19,228 bases of DNA from Glomus cerebriforme (lineage: Eukaryota; Glomeromycota; Glomeromycetes; Glomerales; Glomeraceae). Position 1 is the stretch's first letter, and every line of letters starts with the position of its first letter. Location of the stretch: positions 1 through 19,228 of the forward strand of contig QKYT01000051.1 in the NCBI GenBank assembly GCA_003550305.1. Reading direction: 5' to 3'. This document shows, one piece after another, positions 1-9,752 of this stretch. The notes under the pieces are model-generated. The model did no database searches. It saw only the letters and a list, made by a program, of their open reading frames with translations, and was not told the origin of the DNA. The position numbers and the translations under genes were made by a program.

Positions 1-1796
1 GAGGTTCGGCAACATGACCTTACTCTGAGGACCTATGTAGCATAAGTGTGACAAGTTGGGCATTTTTACTTTTATAGTGTGAGGACTTATTTCTGCAAAA
101 CTACTTTTTATTATTTTATGTATGGTTCAGTAAAATATGCTTAATTATTATAATAAATGCAATTGCTTAGTCAGCTTGTCTTCAAAAAAAATATATATAT
201 ATATATAAATTTGTAAATAGAAGAGATTTTTTTAAGGTTAAAAAGACTATTATTTAGTTATTTTTTTTATAAAAATCATAAAAATTTGATTTTATAAAAT
301 AATTTTACTTTTTTATTACATAAAAAATTTTAGTATCAATCATATTTATTTCATATATTTATTATTTAAATTATTTAAAAAGTATTTAAAAGTTAAAATT
401 TTTATATGCAATAATAATTATCTATAATACCATTTTATAAAATATAATTATTAATAAAAATATTTTTAAATATATAAATAACTGATATATAAACTGTAAA
501 TAGTGATTTACTAATAATAAACTTGTGATATATTTAGAAAATTTTCTTTTCTGTAATTATCAATAATAAATAAGGCTGGTTTAACTTAATTATTTATTTA
601 ATATTCCTATTCCTTTTATTTTTAAAAAAAATTTAAAATCTAATAAATATATAGTAATATATACCTCTCTTTTTTGAAAAAATTTGAAAACTAATAAACA
701 TATAAAATTTCCAAAGTATTATTTTATTTGTTTATTTAGTTTAATTTAAATTTTTCTCTTTCAATTTTTTCAAAAAATCTGAATGTTTAGAAAGCTTTTT
801 GTAATATTATAAATATTTTTAATAACTATCAATTACCAGAATTGGTTATTGGTATCACTTTCTCCAGTATCACCAACTATTTTTTGAACTACAGCATTCG
901 CCATTCACAGGTAAAGTTTTTAATACCGGCCGAGTGCTGATAATGCCGATCAAAAATCACGTGGAGAGAAAATGATACGTCGTACAAAAAAATCATTATA
1001 TGCATTTGCCCGCCAAATATCATGATCAGTTTAAAAATAAAAAACTAAATTAAGCAAAACTCATAGTAGCAAAAGAAACTCGCAAATCTGGACGATAATG
1101 GATATGTGTACTTCGTTACCATTTGTTAGGTGCCCATCCTAAATTGGCAACAAATTCCAAAAGAACTCCTAAGCGCCCCCCAAAAAAAAATAATAAATAA
1201 TTCAAATATTCAATCAAATCCAAATTAAATGATACAGTGTAACATACTAACATCTGCTTGAGTCTTATTTTTTTTAACGAATTCTATTTTTCTTTGTTAA
1301 GTCAATTAGCCAGAGTATAATTCTTTTTTTTTCTGTTCTTTGTTAAATTTTAAAGTTTGTTAAATTTGGAATCAATATACATTTAAGTATTTAAAAGTCA
1401 TTGTGGCAACAATTTCGAATATACAATAATTACGCCACAAAGCCACGATCAAATTCATAAATTATAAATTACGTTATTTAGTTTTTTGTTTAATAAACTT
1501 ATTTACGGAAAACTTTCTTTATGTGGTTCATTTAGACGGAGTATTTGAACAAAAAAGGAAATTGGTATGGGTTTGTGTCTTGTGATTATCATCGGCCGAT
1601 GTTTAACCGAATATTTATTTTAACTAAATTATTACTAAATTTACTAAAATTTCGCCATCATGCGCCAGAAAAATAATTTTTAAAAAAAAATGTAATTTTT
1701 TTTTTCTATTAAAAAATTAAAAAAAAAAAAAAAAAAAGGTGAAAAGGTGAAAAAGTAATCTATATAAATATAATACATAACTAAAAATTTTTTCTT
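1..1796. other. AT-rich intergenic region, no supported gene
   Basis: Mostly A/T runs with stops in all frames. The first 66 bases are richer in G+C and are open on the minus strand from an ATG at position 66 out past the window edge; on the plus strand they could instead be the last codons of a gene ending TAA at 43-45. Neither can be decided here. A 23-codon minus-strand open frame lies at 833-904, and a perfect CAG|GTAAAG donor-like site lies on the plus strand at 908-916. A CACGTG site sits at 958-963 and a 12-base palindrome at 1590-1601. Long A/T homopolymers at about 1680-1736 lie just past the 3' end of the next gene. Confidence 0.6.
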
Positions 1797-2498
1797 CTAC
1801 TTTTGTAAAAATAATTTCAATGGTTTAATATGGTCTTGTACCATTCCAACTAATTTTTTTAAATTTTTAACTTCAAGATTTTCTTGAGATACTTTAGTTC
1901 CTCTATCAAGAAAAGTTTCTTCAATACCAAATAAATAATTAAAATCATGTTGAGAATTTAATAATACCTTTCCCTCTATTACTGGAATAACACCTTTAAC
2001 TTTCTCCAAATTACAAGGACTACACACGCCAAATAATTCATTATAATTCAGGTGAATCGAACTTGCATAATATGAATCAGTATCAAATGTACTTTCACAA
2101 TTTTTAAACTGCTTTAAAAGGTTGTCCGAATTTTCCTTATATTTAAAGTAAGCTCCCCAACCATTTTTAGATGCCAGTTCCATTAAACATGCATGAAGAA
2201 ATCTTGTCATAGCCCACCAAATTGATAATTCTTCAAGTGTCCATGAAGAAATGTTTTCTTTATCCAAACTTTGTAAAAGTTTTTCATGAAATTCTTGCCA
2301 TGTAAGAAGAATTTGATAACCTACAGAATCTCGTTGACTTACGTTAGGTCTCGAAAATTTTGGTACTTGATGAGGAACGTATGGTACTCTTGTTTGTTGA
2401 AGCATAGTAAACATAGAATATAATAATTCTCGAAGGTATGCAGCGGAAGATATTCGTTGATATTTTGTATCAAAGTTATACGTTTTGTAAATTTCCAT
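1797..2498 (-). CDS. Orphan hypothetical protein, intronless, 233 residues
   Basis: An uninterrupted frame starts at an ATG with A at -3 and ends in TAG. I do not recognise the family. The protein looks soluble and mostly helical: no signal peptide or membrane segment, several Trp/Leu-rich amphipathic stretches (for example ILLTWQEFHEKLLQSL and LEELSIWWAMTRFLHACLM, about residues 63-112), one CxxC-like pair (CSPC, about residue 158) and a Lys/Leu-rich C-terminus. Codon and residue make-up (Lys, Asn, Leu and Glu rich, third positions mostly A/T) match the other genes here, so it is probably a real gene and not a chance frame. A (GA)n tract lies 19 bases upstream of the start. It is the only intronless gene in the window. 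A lineage-restricted protein or a domesticated fragment of a larger one are both possible. Confidence 0.7.
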   Translation of the reverse strand: MEIYKTYNFDTKYQRISSAAYLRELLYSMFTMLQQTRVPYVPHQVPKFSRPNVSQRDSVGYQILLTWQEFHEKLLQSLDKENISSWTLEELSIWWAMTRFLHACLMELASKNGWGAYFKYKENSDNLLKQFKNCESTFDTDSYYASSIHLNYNELFGVCSPCNLEKVKGVIPVIEGKVLLNSQHDFNYLFGIEETFLDRGTKVSQENLEVKNLKKLVGMVQDHIKPLKLFLQK

Positions 2499-2516
2499 TT
2501 TGAAGTAGATAAAAAA

Positions 2517-2534
2517 AGAGAGAGAGAGAGAGAG
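2517..2534. repeat. (GA)n microsatellite
   Basis: About nine GA units run directly upstream of the minus-strand orphan gene, so in its transcript direction this is a CT tract about 20-35 bases before the ATG. It may lie in the 5' leader or core promoter; its length is likely to vary between isolates. Confidence 0.9.
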
Positions 2535-4942
2535 AAAAAAATAAAATTTTTTTTTATTATAAGAATTTACGACAAGAAAGAAAGAGTTTATGTTTGAATG
2601 TAGGAGAAAACCAGATTCTTATAAAAAAAAAATTTACTATAATTACTATTATTATACAATAACATTGATTATATTGATTATATGATTATATGCAAGATGC
2701 GCATAATATTGATTTCAATAATGCCACAAAAAGATATATAAGTAACTATAAAAGAGTTGATAACGTCATCAAAAGTAATATACAAAAAAAAAAATGATAA
2801 TAATAAAAAATAAAATAAGAATAAAATAAATTTTAATAATAAAAAAAAAAGGTCCTTTGTTCCAAAAGATCATTTAATAATTAGTAAAAATCATATATAT
2901 ACTTTAAATTGGGAGATTTGTTAACATATGGCAATATTTAGTAAATTATTTAAATGATGTACATTTTTAACAATAAGGATAATAAGGAAAATAAGGAAAC
3001 TCATTTCTTTTTTTTTATAAAGCTGTAGCTAAAGATGTACTATTTTAACTTTTAATATAATGCACGGTTCCTGTGATCCTGTCGATTTGTTAAACACGCG
3101 TTTATTACGAAATATTTAGATAAGAACACGTGAATTGATAACGATATCTCTCCTATTTTGAATTTGTGTAAAGATATTTCTCCAATACTGAAACTTTTAG
3201 TTCGAATCGACTAACCGACAATGTATAAGGTTGATTCTTTATATCTACGAATCATATGAAGATCAAAGACTAAATCTCATCTCTATATCTAAAGCTTCTC
3301 AATCCAATGAGTGAAAAAATTCCAATCATGTAACATATTAGCTAAAATTACATTCATAATTTTAGCCAGAATTATGCTTAATAGGTTATCAGTAATTATT
3401 AATATTACTAATACTAATACCGTTTCCTAAAACGTAATGTACAGTAATTTCTAATAATGGCGTAACTGGTAATGATTATTTCACTGCCCACGGTAAAGGC
3501 TAAATAATAAACTTTAAATTTTTAGGACACAATGACACTATACTAAATATATGTATGGTATCCGAATTCCGAAGTAATGATAAACGATCATATTTGGTTT
3601 AAATCTTAAATTAGATTAGAAGATGAAATAACAACGGGAATAAAATAGACGGAAGAGTTTCCGTTAAATAATATGATAAAATGTTTATAACTTATAACGA
3701 ATGTATGATTTCATATAAACAAAATTTCAATATTAAGAAAAAAAAAGTATAAATAATTCCATGTTGCGTAACATTTATAATTCAGTGGCTTAGTATTCCT
3801 AAAGCCTCGCCATTAAAATAGCAAAGCCACATTTTAATAACATCAACCAAAAACAAACACGTAAGAAATTTGATTTGATAATCTTATGTAAAGTTTGTTC
3901 ATGAGTTTAAAACTGATGTAAGTGTAATGAAAGTGTATTGACAATATAATTTTTTACAAATTTTAAGAAAAGTAGTATGTACAGTACTTTGCAACGTTCT
4001 AAAGCTTCATTAAATTATGATGTTAATTGTATACTTTTTTTTATCATATCATATGTCAAAGAATTTGTCGCTAAACACATTAAACGATTCTATCATGCTA
4101 GGGTAAAAAATCATCGATATAAAAATGATATAAAAATGATATTAAACACGTCATAAGCCGAATCGCTCTCTGTGCCATTACCTGATTAAAACGTGTCTTA
4201 GGCTAATAATAAGGCAGACGGGGACAACTGGCGTAAACCTTAACGGAGAAGGAATTTTCAGATCTACAATGATTTTTGGACATCCAACCCGAAATCTATT
4301 TTCCAATTGCAAAACAAAAGATATTTAATTTATCCAATTATATATATATATATATTATTGCATATGATATATATATTAGTATTAATTTGTATGAAAGGAT
4401 TAATACCTGACAAAATCTTCGGTATAGTGACCGGGATACCTGCGCCTTGGAGCTAGTTGACCCGTCCATTTATATATATAAAATTATTACGAGAATCATT
4501 GTGAAATGATATCAAATGACATCAATTTACTCATTTGCATTGTAATTTGCCCAACCAATCAAATTAATCAAATTGGAAATAATAATACTCTTATTAGACC
4601 TTCCGTAAATTAAATTGTTATCTTATTTAATCGTTATATAAAAGGAACGATATATATTGTAAATTCTTATTAAGAATAAAGAATCTCTTTTTTTTTGGTT
4701 TAAATATTTGCATTAATTTATTTGAGACAGTATAAACTTATATGATACAAAGTTTTTCTTATCTCGTTTGCAAAAAAATTCTTCAGGAACTTTTCAGATT
4801 TATTTTTGCCGGCACAGTAACTATATTAAACTCTTAATTGTTTTTCTTACTTTTTTGGAAAATTGCGATGAGGCTTGGCCTCGGTTATGCGGAATCGTGT
4901 AGATCACCATTAATTCCGGAATCCGTATATGTTTCTCGTTAT

Positions 4943-4981
4943 AAATAAATAATAAATAATAATAACAACAACAACAACAAC

Positions 4982-5010
<29 letters not shown>
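4943..5010. repeat. Compound (AAT)n/(AAC)n microsatellite
   Basis: Runs of AAT and AAC triplets followed by A-rich GAAA units (to about 5030). It lies about 400 bases upstream of kinase 1 and has no open frame of interest. Confidence 0.9.
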
Positions 5011-5015
<5 letters not shown>

Positions 5016-5408
5016 GAAAGAAAGAAAAAATTGATAAAATATGTACTTAAAAGGTGGTTATTCACATATAAGGATAATTCTAAATTTCAAATTTACTTTC
5101 CGTTAAGAAAATGAGTCTACAAAATTAGAATTTCATTCATCATTCATTTTGAACCGAGTTGCATTAACTTGCATTCAAGTGTATTGTGTGATAATAAAAT
5201 AAGAATAAATATGGTTAAACCCTTCCAAATAATATTCCATATTAAAGGACGTTTTTTTACGGGTTTTACTTCATCCTATTCATTTTTTTTACACTAATGT
5301 TTTATTATTTTTTTTTTTTTACGTGAACTTTACCTAAATTGATTAATAACCAACCCTTTTTTTTAAGATTAATTTACATTAACTATATTACTGTAATAAG
5401 AAGTAATA

Positions 5409-7160
5409 ATGTTTTTGTCAAAAAAAAACAAAAACATTCATAATACCGGTAATAAAAAACAAAATAAAATCATTTATTTTAATTCATCGGATTATGATTT
5501 AGATAAAGATGAGAGGAAAATAAAATATAAGGATTATAACAATATTTTATGTGAAAAATGTAATCAAAAAATCAATCGTGATTGGCATTGTAAAAAATGT
5601 TATAATAATGAAACTGAAGAAGAAAAATATCGTATGCTTAACGGAAGATGTAAAGGATGTTCAAAAGCAATGAAAATTGGTTATTGGTGTTCATCTTGTA
5701 ATCCAGGTCGTTTTAAACAAGATTTTGGTAATTGGACTAGCGGAAATAAAGAAATTGATAAATTAATACAAGATAATCAAACTTCAGCTTGTAGTAATCA
5801 TATTTTAGAATGGATTTCATACGATAAATTTACGGATATAAATTTTATGGCTAAAGGAGGTTTTGCTGAAGTATATTCGGCAACCTGGGTAGATGGACGA
5901 ATCGAAAAGTGGGATCAAGAATCTAATAAATGGAAAAGATCCGGGACATTCAAAGTTGCTTTGAAAATATTAAATGATTCAAAGGATTTAAGCGAAGATT
6001 TTCTAAATGAGGTATATAAGAAGTTTCTTTATTTTTTTTTATTTTTTTTCTATCATATTTAATTTAATTTAATTTATTTATATATATATTTTTTTAATAG
6101 TTAAAGTTTTTGAAAAATTTTCCTAATTATTATTATAAACATATAATTGAATGTTATGGAATTACACAAGAACCTAAAACTCATAATTATGCGTTGGTAC
6201 TTAAATTAAAAGATTGTAGTTTGCGCGATTTTCTTGATAAATCTTATAATACATTAACATTAAAAGACAAATTAGATATTATAGAACGTATTTGTTTAGG
6301 ACTTAACTGTATTCATAGTTATAATATAATTCATCGAGACCTTCACTCGGGAAATATTTTACATTCCTTTGAAAAAAAGTCAGATATATCTATTAGTGAT
6401 TTTGGATTTTGCAGACCAGCAAATGAAATGATACTTGAAGAAAAAATTTATGGAATCATTCCATATATCGCACCTGAAGTTTTACGTGGAAATGAATATA
6501 CTCAAGCTTCTGATATATATTCATTAGGTATAATTATTAATGAAATAATTTTTGGAAATAGACCGTTTAATAGTTTACCATATGATGAATATCTCGCGAT
6601 TGATATTTGTGAAGGATTGCGTCCAAATATTAGAAATATAACTCCAAAACCTTTGAGGGAATTAATTCAAAAATGTTGGGATGAAAATCCTAAAAATAGA
6701 CCAAATACTGTCCAAATTTGTTACATGTTACGCGATTTTAAATATATGAAAAATGAAAATAATAAAGAACATCCTTATAATTATAGAAAGTATACAGAAC
6801 AATATGAAGAACATAAAGAATCATCATATGACTTAATTAATGAAAATACAATAATGATCTTTCCACCAGAATCACAAGAAAAAAGCAAACCCATTAATGT
6901 AAAAAAATTAAATTATTCAAAATCTTCCATCATTTATGTAAAAACAGAAAAAGGTGATTATAACGTTATATAATATATATATTTTTTTGATTTTTTATGT
7001 TCAGTATTTATTAATAATCTTTAAATTCTTTTTTTTTTTAAAAAAAAAAAAAAAATTTATAATAGTAAGCAAATCTGGACCTGACGAATGCTTAGATTGT
7101 GCAATTGATTTAGATTCGAAATTAAGAGTTAATTCAATCCACGAGAAATGGTCACTATAA
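5409..7160 (+). CDS. Double zinc-ribbon protein kinase (TKL-like), three exons, 516 residues (kinase 1)
   Basis: Exons 5409-6011, 6101-6953 and 7066-7160; introns GT..AG, phases 0 and 1, both matched in kinase 2. The protein starts with two identically spaced zinc ribbons, CX2C-X9-CX2C (C48/C51/C61/C64 and C81/C84/C94/C97). A linker with FGNWTSGNKEID follows (about 107-116). The kinase domain runs from about residue 140. It has a glycine loop lacking two of the usual glycines (AKGGFAEVY), a charged insert before VALK (K186), HRDLHSGN (H279, D281, N286), DFG (D301) and APE (A325-E327), so the catalytic residues are intact and it should be active. The catalytic-loop style fits tyrosine-kinase-like (TKL) Ser/Thr kinases of Glomeromycotina. 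A polar tail (about 415-485) joins a short last exon with CLDC (C494/C497). The start has A at -3 and no earlier in-frame ATG fits. Substrate unknown; probably cytosolic signalling. Confidence 0.9.
6012..6100 (+). other. Kinase 1 intron 1 (phase 0)
   Basis: Starts GTATAT and ends TTAATAG after a T-rich tract; 89 bases. Removing it joins ..DFLNE to LKFLKNFP.., the same junction as in kinase 2 (..DFLNE / LRFLNKFP..). Reading through it gives only a low-complexity Phe/Tyr tail and a stop. Confidence 0.92.
6954..7065 (+). other. Kinase 1 intron 2 (phase 1)
   Basis: 112 bases, GTGATT..AATAG, with a long T(n)A(n) inverted homopolymer (about 7029-7055) close to the acceptor. Splicing reads ..KTEK-V-SKSGPDECLDC.., matching the position and phase of the kinase 2 intron. 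The unspliced frame stops after eight more codons, so a retained intron would give a kinase without the CxxC tail. Confidence 0.8.
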
Positions 7161-7622
7161 AGATTTGATGGTGTTATATAATGATTTATAACGTAAAATA
7201 TTTCAAATTTTTAGCAATTTCTTTATAATTCTAAGTTCCAAGATCAATTATTGAAATAGTATCGATTTCTCTCGTATTAAATGTATTAAATCTTAAATTA
7301 AAATCGTTTTACTTAAATATTTTCCTTTTTGTAAGAAATATTTTATTTGTATCATTTTTTTTTTTAATATATGAATAGATTTTTAATTTATAAATAAAGT
7401 TTCTTGCTTTCTTTTGGTGTCGTATATTCTTATCAGACTGCGCGCGTGTTAAATTTCTTTAAATTTATTTTCAAAGATTATATTGAACCATGGAAATTGA
7501 ACCTACACGCGTCATTCAGTAATTTTTAGTGCTTTCTCAACACATTAGAAATTAATAATTTATTTGTTATAATAATATGATAAAAGCAATAACAAATAAT
7601 AAGTAAACGAAGCTAATTAATA
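7161..7622. other. Kinase 1 3' flank
   Basis: AT-rich, no coding signal. An AATAAA at 7393-7398, followed within about 20 bases by a T-rich stretch, is a plausible poly(A) signal for kinase 1, roughly 230 bases past the stop. A G+C-richer spot with CGCGCG lies at about 7440-7448. Confidence 0.45.
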
Positions 7623-8400
7623 TTAAATAATCACTATTGAATTCGTTCGCCTTTTTTTTAGATATTCAAGTTGCAATTGAATATCTTCATAATTTATTTT
7701 ATGTTTACGTCTTTTTGTTGTTTAATATTTTCTTCATGTTTTGCGTTATTACCAAGATTTTTTTTGGATTTGGATTTTGCCAAACATTTTCAAGGTTTTT
7801 GATTTTGTAATAGAAGATTATTAAAACCCTCTTCTAATTTTTTAATCTTTTTCTGTTGATTGATAAATTCTTCATAATTTACGTTTTTACCAGCAGCATT
7901 CCCTGAACTTAAATTTTCCAGAACATTTACAAGCGTTTGATTTTGTAATAGAAGTTTATTATACTCCTCTTCTAATTCTTTAATCTTTTACTGTTGATTG
8001 ATAAATTCTTCATAATTTACCAGCAGAATTTCTTGGACTTGAGTTTTGCCGATCATTTTCAAGCTGTTGATTTTTTAATAAAAGATTATAATAACTCTCT
8101 TCTAATTCTTTAATCTTTTCGTTTTGATGATTAATAATTTCTTCATAATTTGTGTTATTATTTGTTGCTTCATCTAAAGCTGATTGATATTTGACAATTT
8201 CTTTTTTTAGATCATTATTTTGGTTTTGTAAAGTTTGATGATTCGTTTCAAGCATTTGATTTCGTGTCTTAAATTTATTTAGATTCTTTTGATCACTTCA
8301 TCATATGTGTTATCGTCACATTCTTACTGTTGTAGTTGTTGTGCAAATTCATCAGAATATTGAATTTGGACATTAATATTTGCTGATTGTGATTATTCAT
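7623..8400 (-). pseudogene. Decayed coiled-coil repeat protein gene
   Basis: On the minus strand, Lys/Glu/Gln/Leu-rich heptad-like sequence falls into about four copies of a roughly 47-codon unit. Each begins NYEE-I-NxQ..KI(K)xLEE and continues LL(L)xNQ; unit starts are near 8150, 8017, 7879 and 7694. The longest intact piece is 8010-8255 (81 residues, starting MLETNHQ). Damage is visible. Upstream pieces (QYSDEFAQQLQQ, DDNTYDEVIKRI) lie in another frame with stops between them, implying a frameshift near 8290. Relative to the third unit, about 8 bases are missing near 8017-8020, shifting the frame. The second unit has TAA (minus strand, 7990-7988) where the third has AAA. The third unit also stops early at ..QNQKP. 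A coiled-coil structural or scaffold role was likely; the family is not recognised. Confidence 0.75.
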
Positions 8401-9752
8401 TATTCTTTTTTAATACAGTATAAAAGAAATTGGAGAAATTTATGTAATAAATTGACTATTTAAACGATAAATTTATCTGTTTAACCGTAACAAAACAAAA
8501 TTTCTGCAATGTTTGACAAAGGTCGTCTTTAATTAACTACCTTTTCAAGAAAGCATTATGTTATTATGACTTGTTGCACAAAGACGTATAGTATACGACT
8601 TTCTATCGTGTTATAAATAGTATTTTATTTACTTGATACCAAAAATTTAATCAATTTTTTGATTGGTGGTTCATTGACATATTTTTATTTACTGATCTCA
8701 AAGAAATGAGTCTAGTTAATTGGCGATGAACATGACTTTTATATTGTCAATTTTTGTTAAATTTTGCTCTAATTCTGGCTGAAATTACTGAGCACGTGAT
8801 TCAGGTTCATTGATAGATGCAACAGATAAATATCTAAATATCCGCCAATTGAAATTAAATTCGTTATCAATTAATTTTTAAAATATTATTTCTATTCATA
8901 ATCATAGTTAAAACCATATAAAATGTCAATGATCGACGAATACCACTCGAATACCAGGTTGATGTTAATGATGCTGAAGAAATAAAGGTTCAGTAGATAG
9001 GCAACCGGATATTTCAATAAAATTGTTTGATTTGTTTCTTGTTTGCGGATCGAATTTTTGTGTTACAGTAACCAAAAAAATGGTTGTACAACTACGGAAA
9101 CATTATCTCCTTAATCATCTTTATTCACCCAACTAGCTGCATCGATCTGCATGGCTGTGGCTAAGGGGTCTTTAATACAAAAGATAATGGAATGAGTTTC
9201 TTCTATATAAAATTTTTGAACAAAATGATTGTTTCTTTGTTTCTTAAAATAGTTGTTGAAAGAATAATAGAATCAACAATATCCGAAGAGAAAATTCCGA
9301 CGAGCTAACAACATTTCATTTTTATAGTGACGACATTTTACCTTTTCGAATTGTTTATGAAAAAATCGTGGAAGAATCCCAGTCAGAGTTTTTATCTAAA
9401 TCACAATATAATTTTTTTTTTGGGGCGGAAATTTCTTAAAATGGAAAGTTCCATACATGAATAGTTAGAATCGCTTGAATAATAAACGAGTTTGCATCCT
9501 GCATCCAGTTGCATTTGCGTCACAGTAAAAAAAAATAGAAAATTGGGTTTCTCATAAGAAAATCCTTTGAATTTTTTAATATTTTCTCCGGGAATTTTAA
9601 GAATCAAAATTTTACGTATTTTTTTTATATATTTTTCGGATTAAAATATCTTATATATACTGTATATACCATACATTTATATACATATACATATGTATAT
9701 AATCGACCGAATTTTTATAAAATTATAAATTATTCGAATTATTCGAGAAATT
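8401..9752. other. Intergenic region before kinase 2, with coding-like scraps
   Basis: There is no complete gene. A CACGTG lies at 8793-8798 inside a longer near-symmetric arrangement (CTGA..CACGTG..TCAG). Short frames of protein-like composition occur at about 8935-8995 and 9165-9420 but are broken by stops and frame changes (separate entry). The last 150 bases before kinase 2 are TATA-like A/T repeats with a 16-base palindrome at 9685-9700 centred on CATATG, about 55 bases upstream of the ATG. Confidence 0.5.
9165..9420 (+). pseudogene. Possible frame-broken gene remnant
   Basis: Two plus-strand open stretches overlap and look like one protein cut by a frameshift. One frame reads MIVSLFLKIVVERIIEST and then EEKIPTS before a stop at about 9308-9310. 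Another frame carries ELTTFHFYSDDILPFRIVYE and then KIVEESQSEFLSKSQYNF, up to a stop at about 9437. The acidic, mixed-hydrophobic composition is unlike the surrounding A/T noise. No start, domain or intron borders are evident. It may be the tail of a transposon-derived or effector-like gene, or chance. Confidence 0.25.

Larger units (their letters stand above)
2499..5408. other. Intergenic region between orphan gene and kinase 1
   Basis: About 2.9 kb with no open frame that looks coding. It holds simple repeats (listed separately), a CACGTG at 3127-3132, an imperfect 20-base repeat (GATATCTCTCC / GATATTTCTCC, about 3143-3195), and a G+C-richer patch at about 4200-4460. A second such patch at about 4858-4935 has a small hairpin (GAGGC-TTG-GCCTC, 4870-4882) and the palindrome ATTCCGGAAT (4913-4922). 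The last 100 bases before kinase 1 are T-rich on the plus strand, as is common for fungal 5' flanks; I could not place a promoter element. Confidence 0.6.

Noticed and set aside
3200..3225. AGTTCGAATCG resembling a tRNA T-loop (B box)
   Set aside because: The flanks do not form a five-pair T stem and no A box, anticodon arm or acceptor stem is present upstream. No other tRNA-like site was found.
4095..4145. Direct repeat of GATATAAAAAT as a possible array
   Set aside because: Only two 11-base copies, easily explained by slippage in A/T-rich DNA.
6954..7065. Separate small gene beginning within kinase 1 intron 2
   Set aside because: Its first part is homopolymer-encoded Phe/Lys; the real part (SKSGPDECLDC..) is the third exon of kinase 1.
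9401..9607. Minus-strand 68-codon open frame
   Set aside because: It starts and ends in A/T homopolymers, has no domain, and overlaps better plus-strand coding-like pieces. Likely chance.
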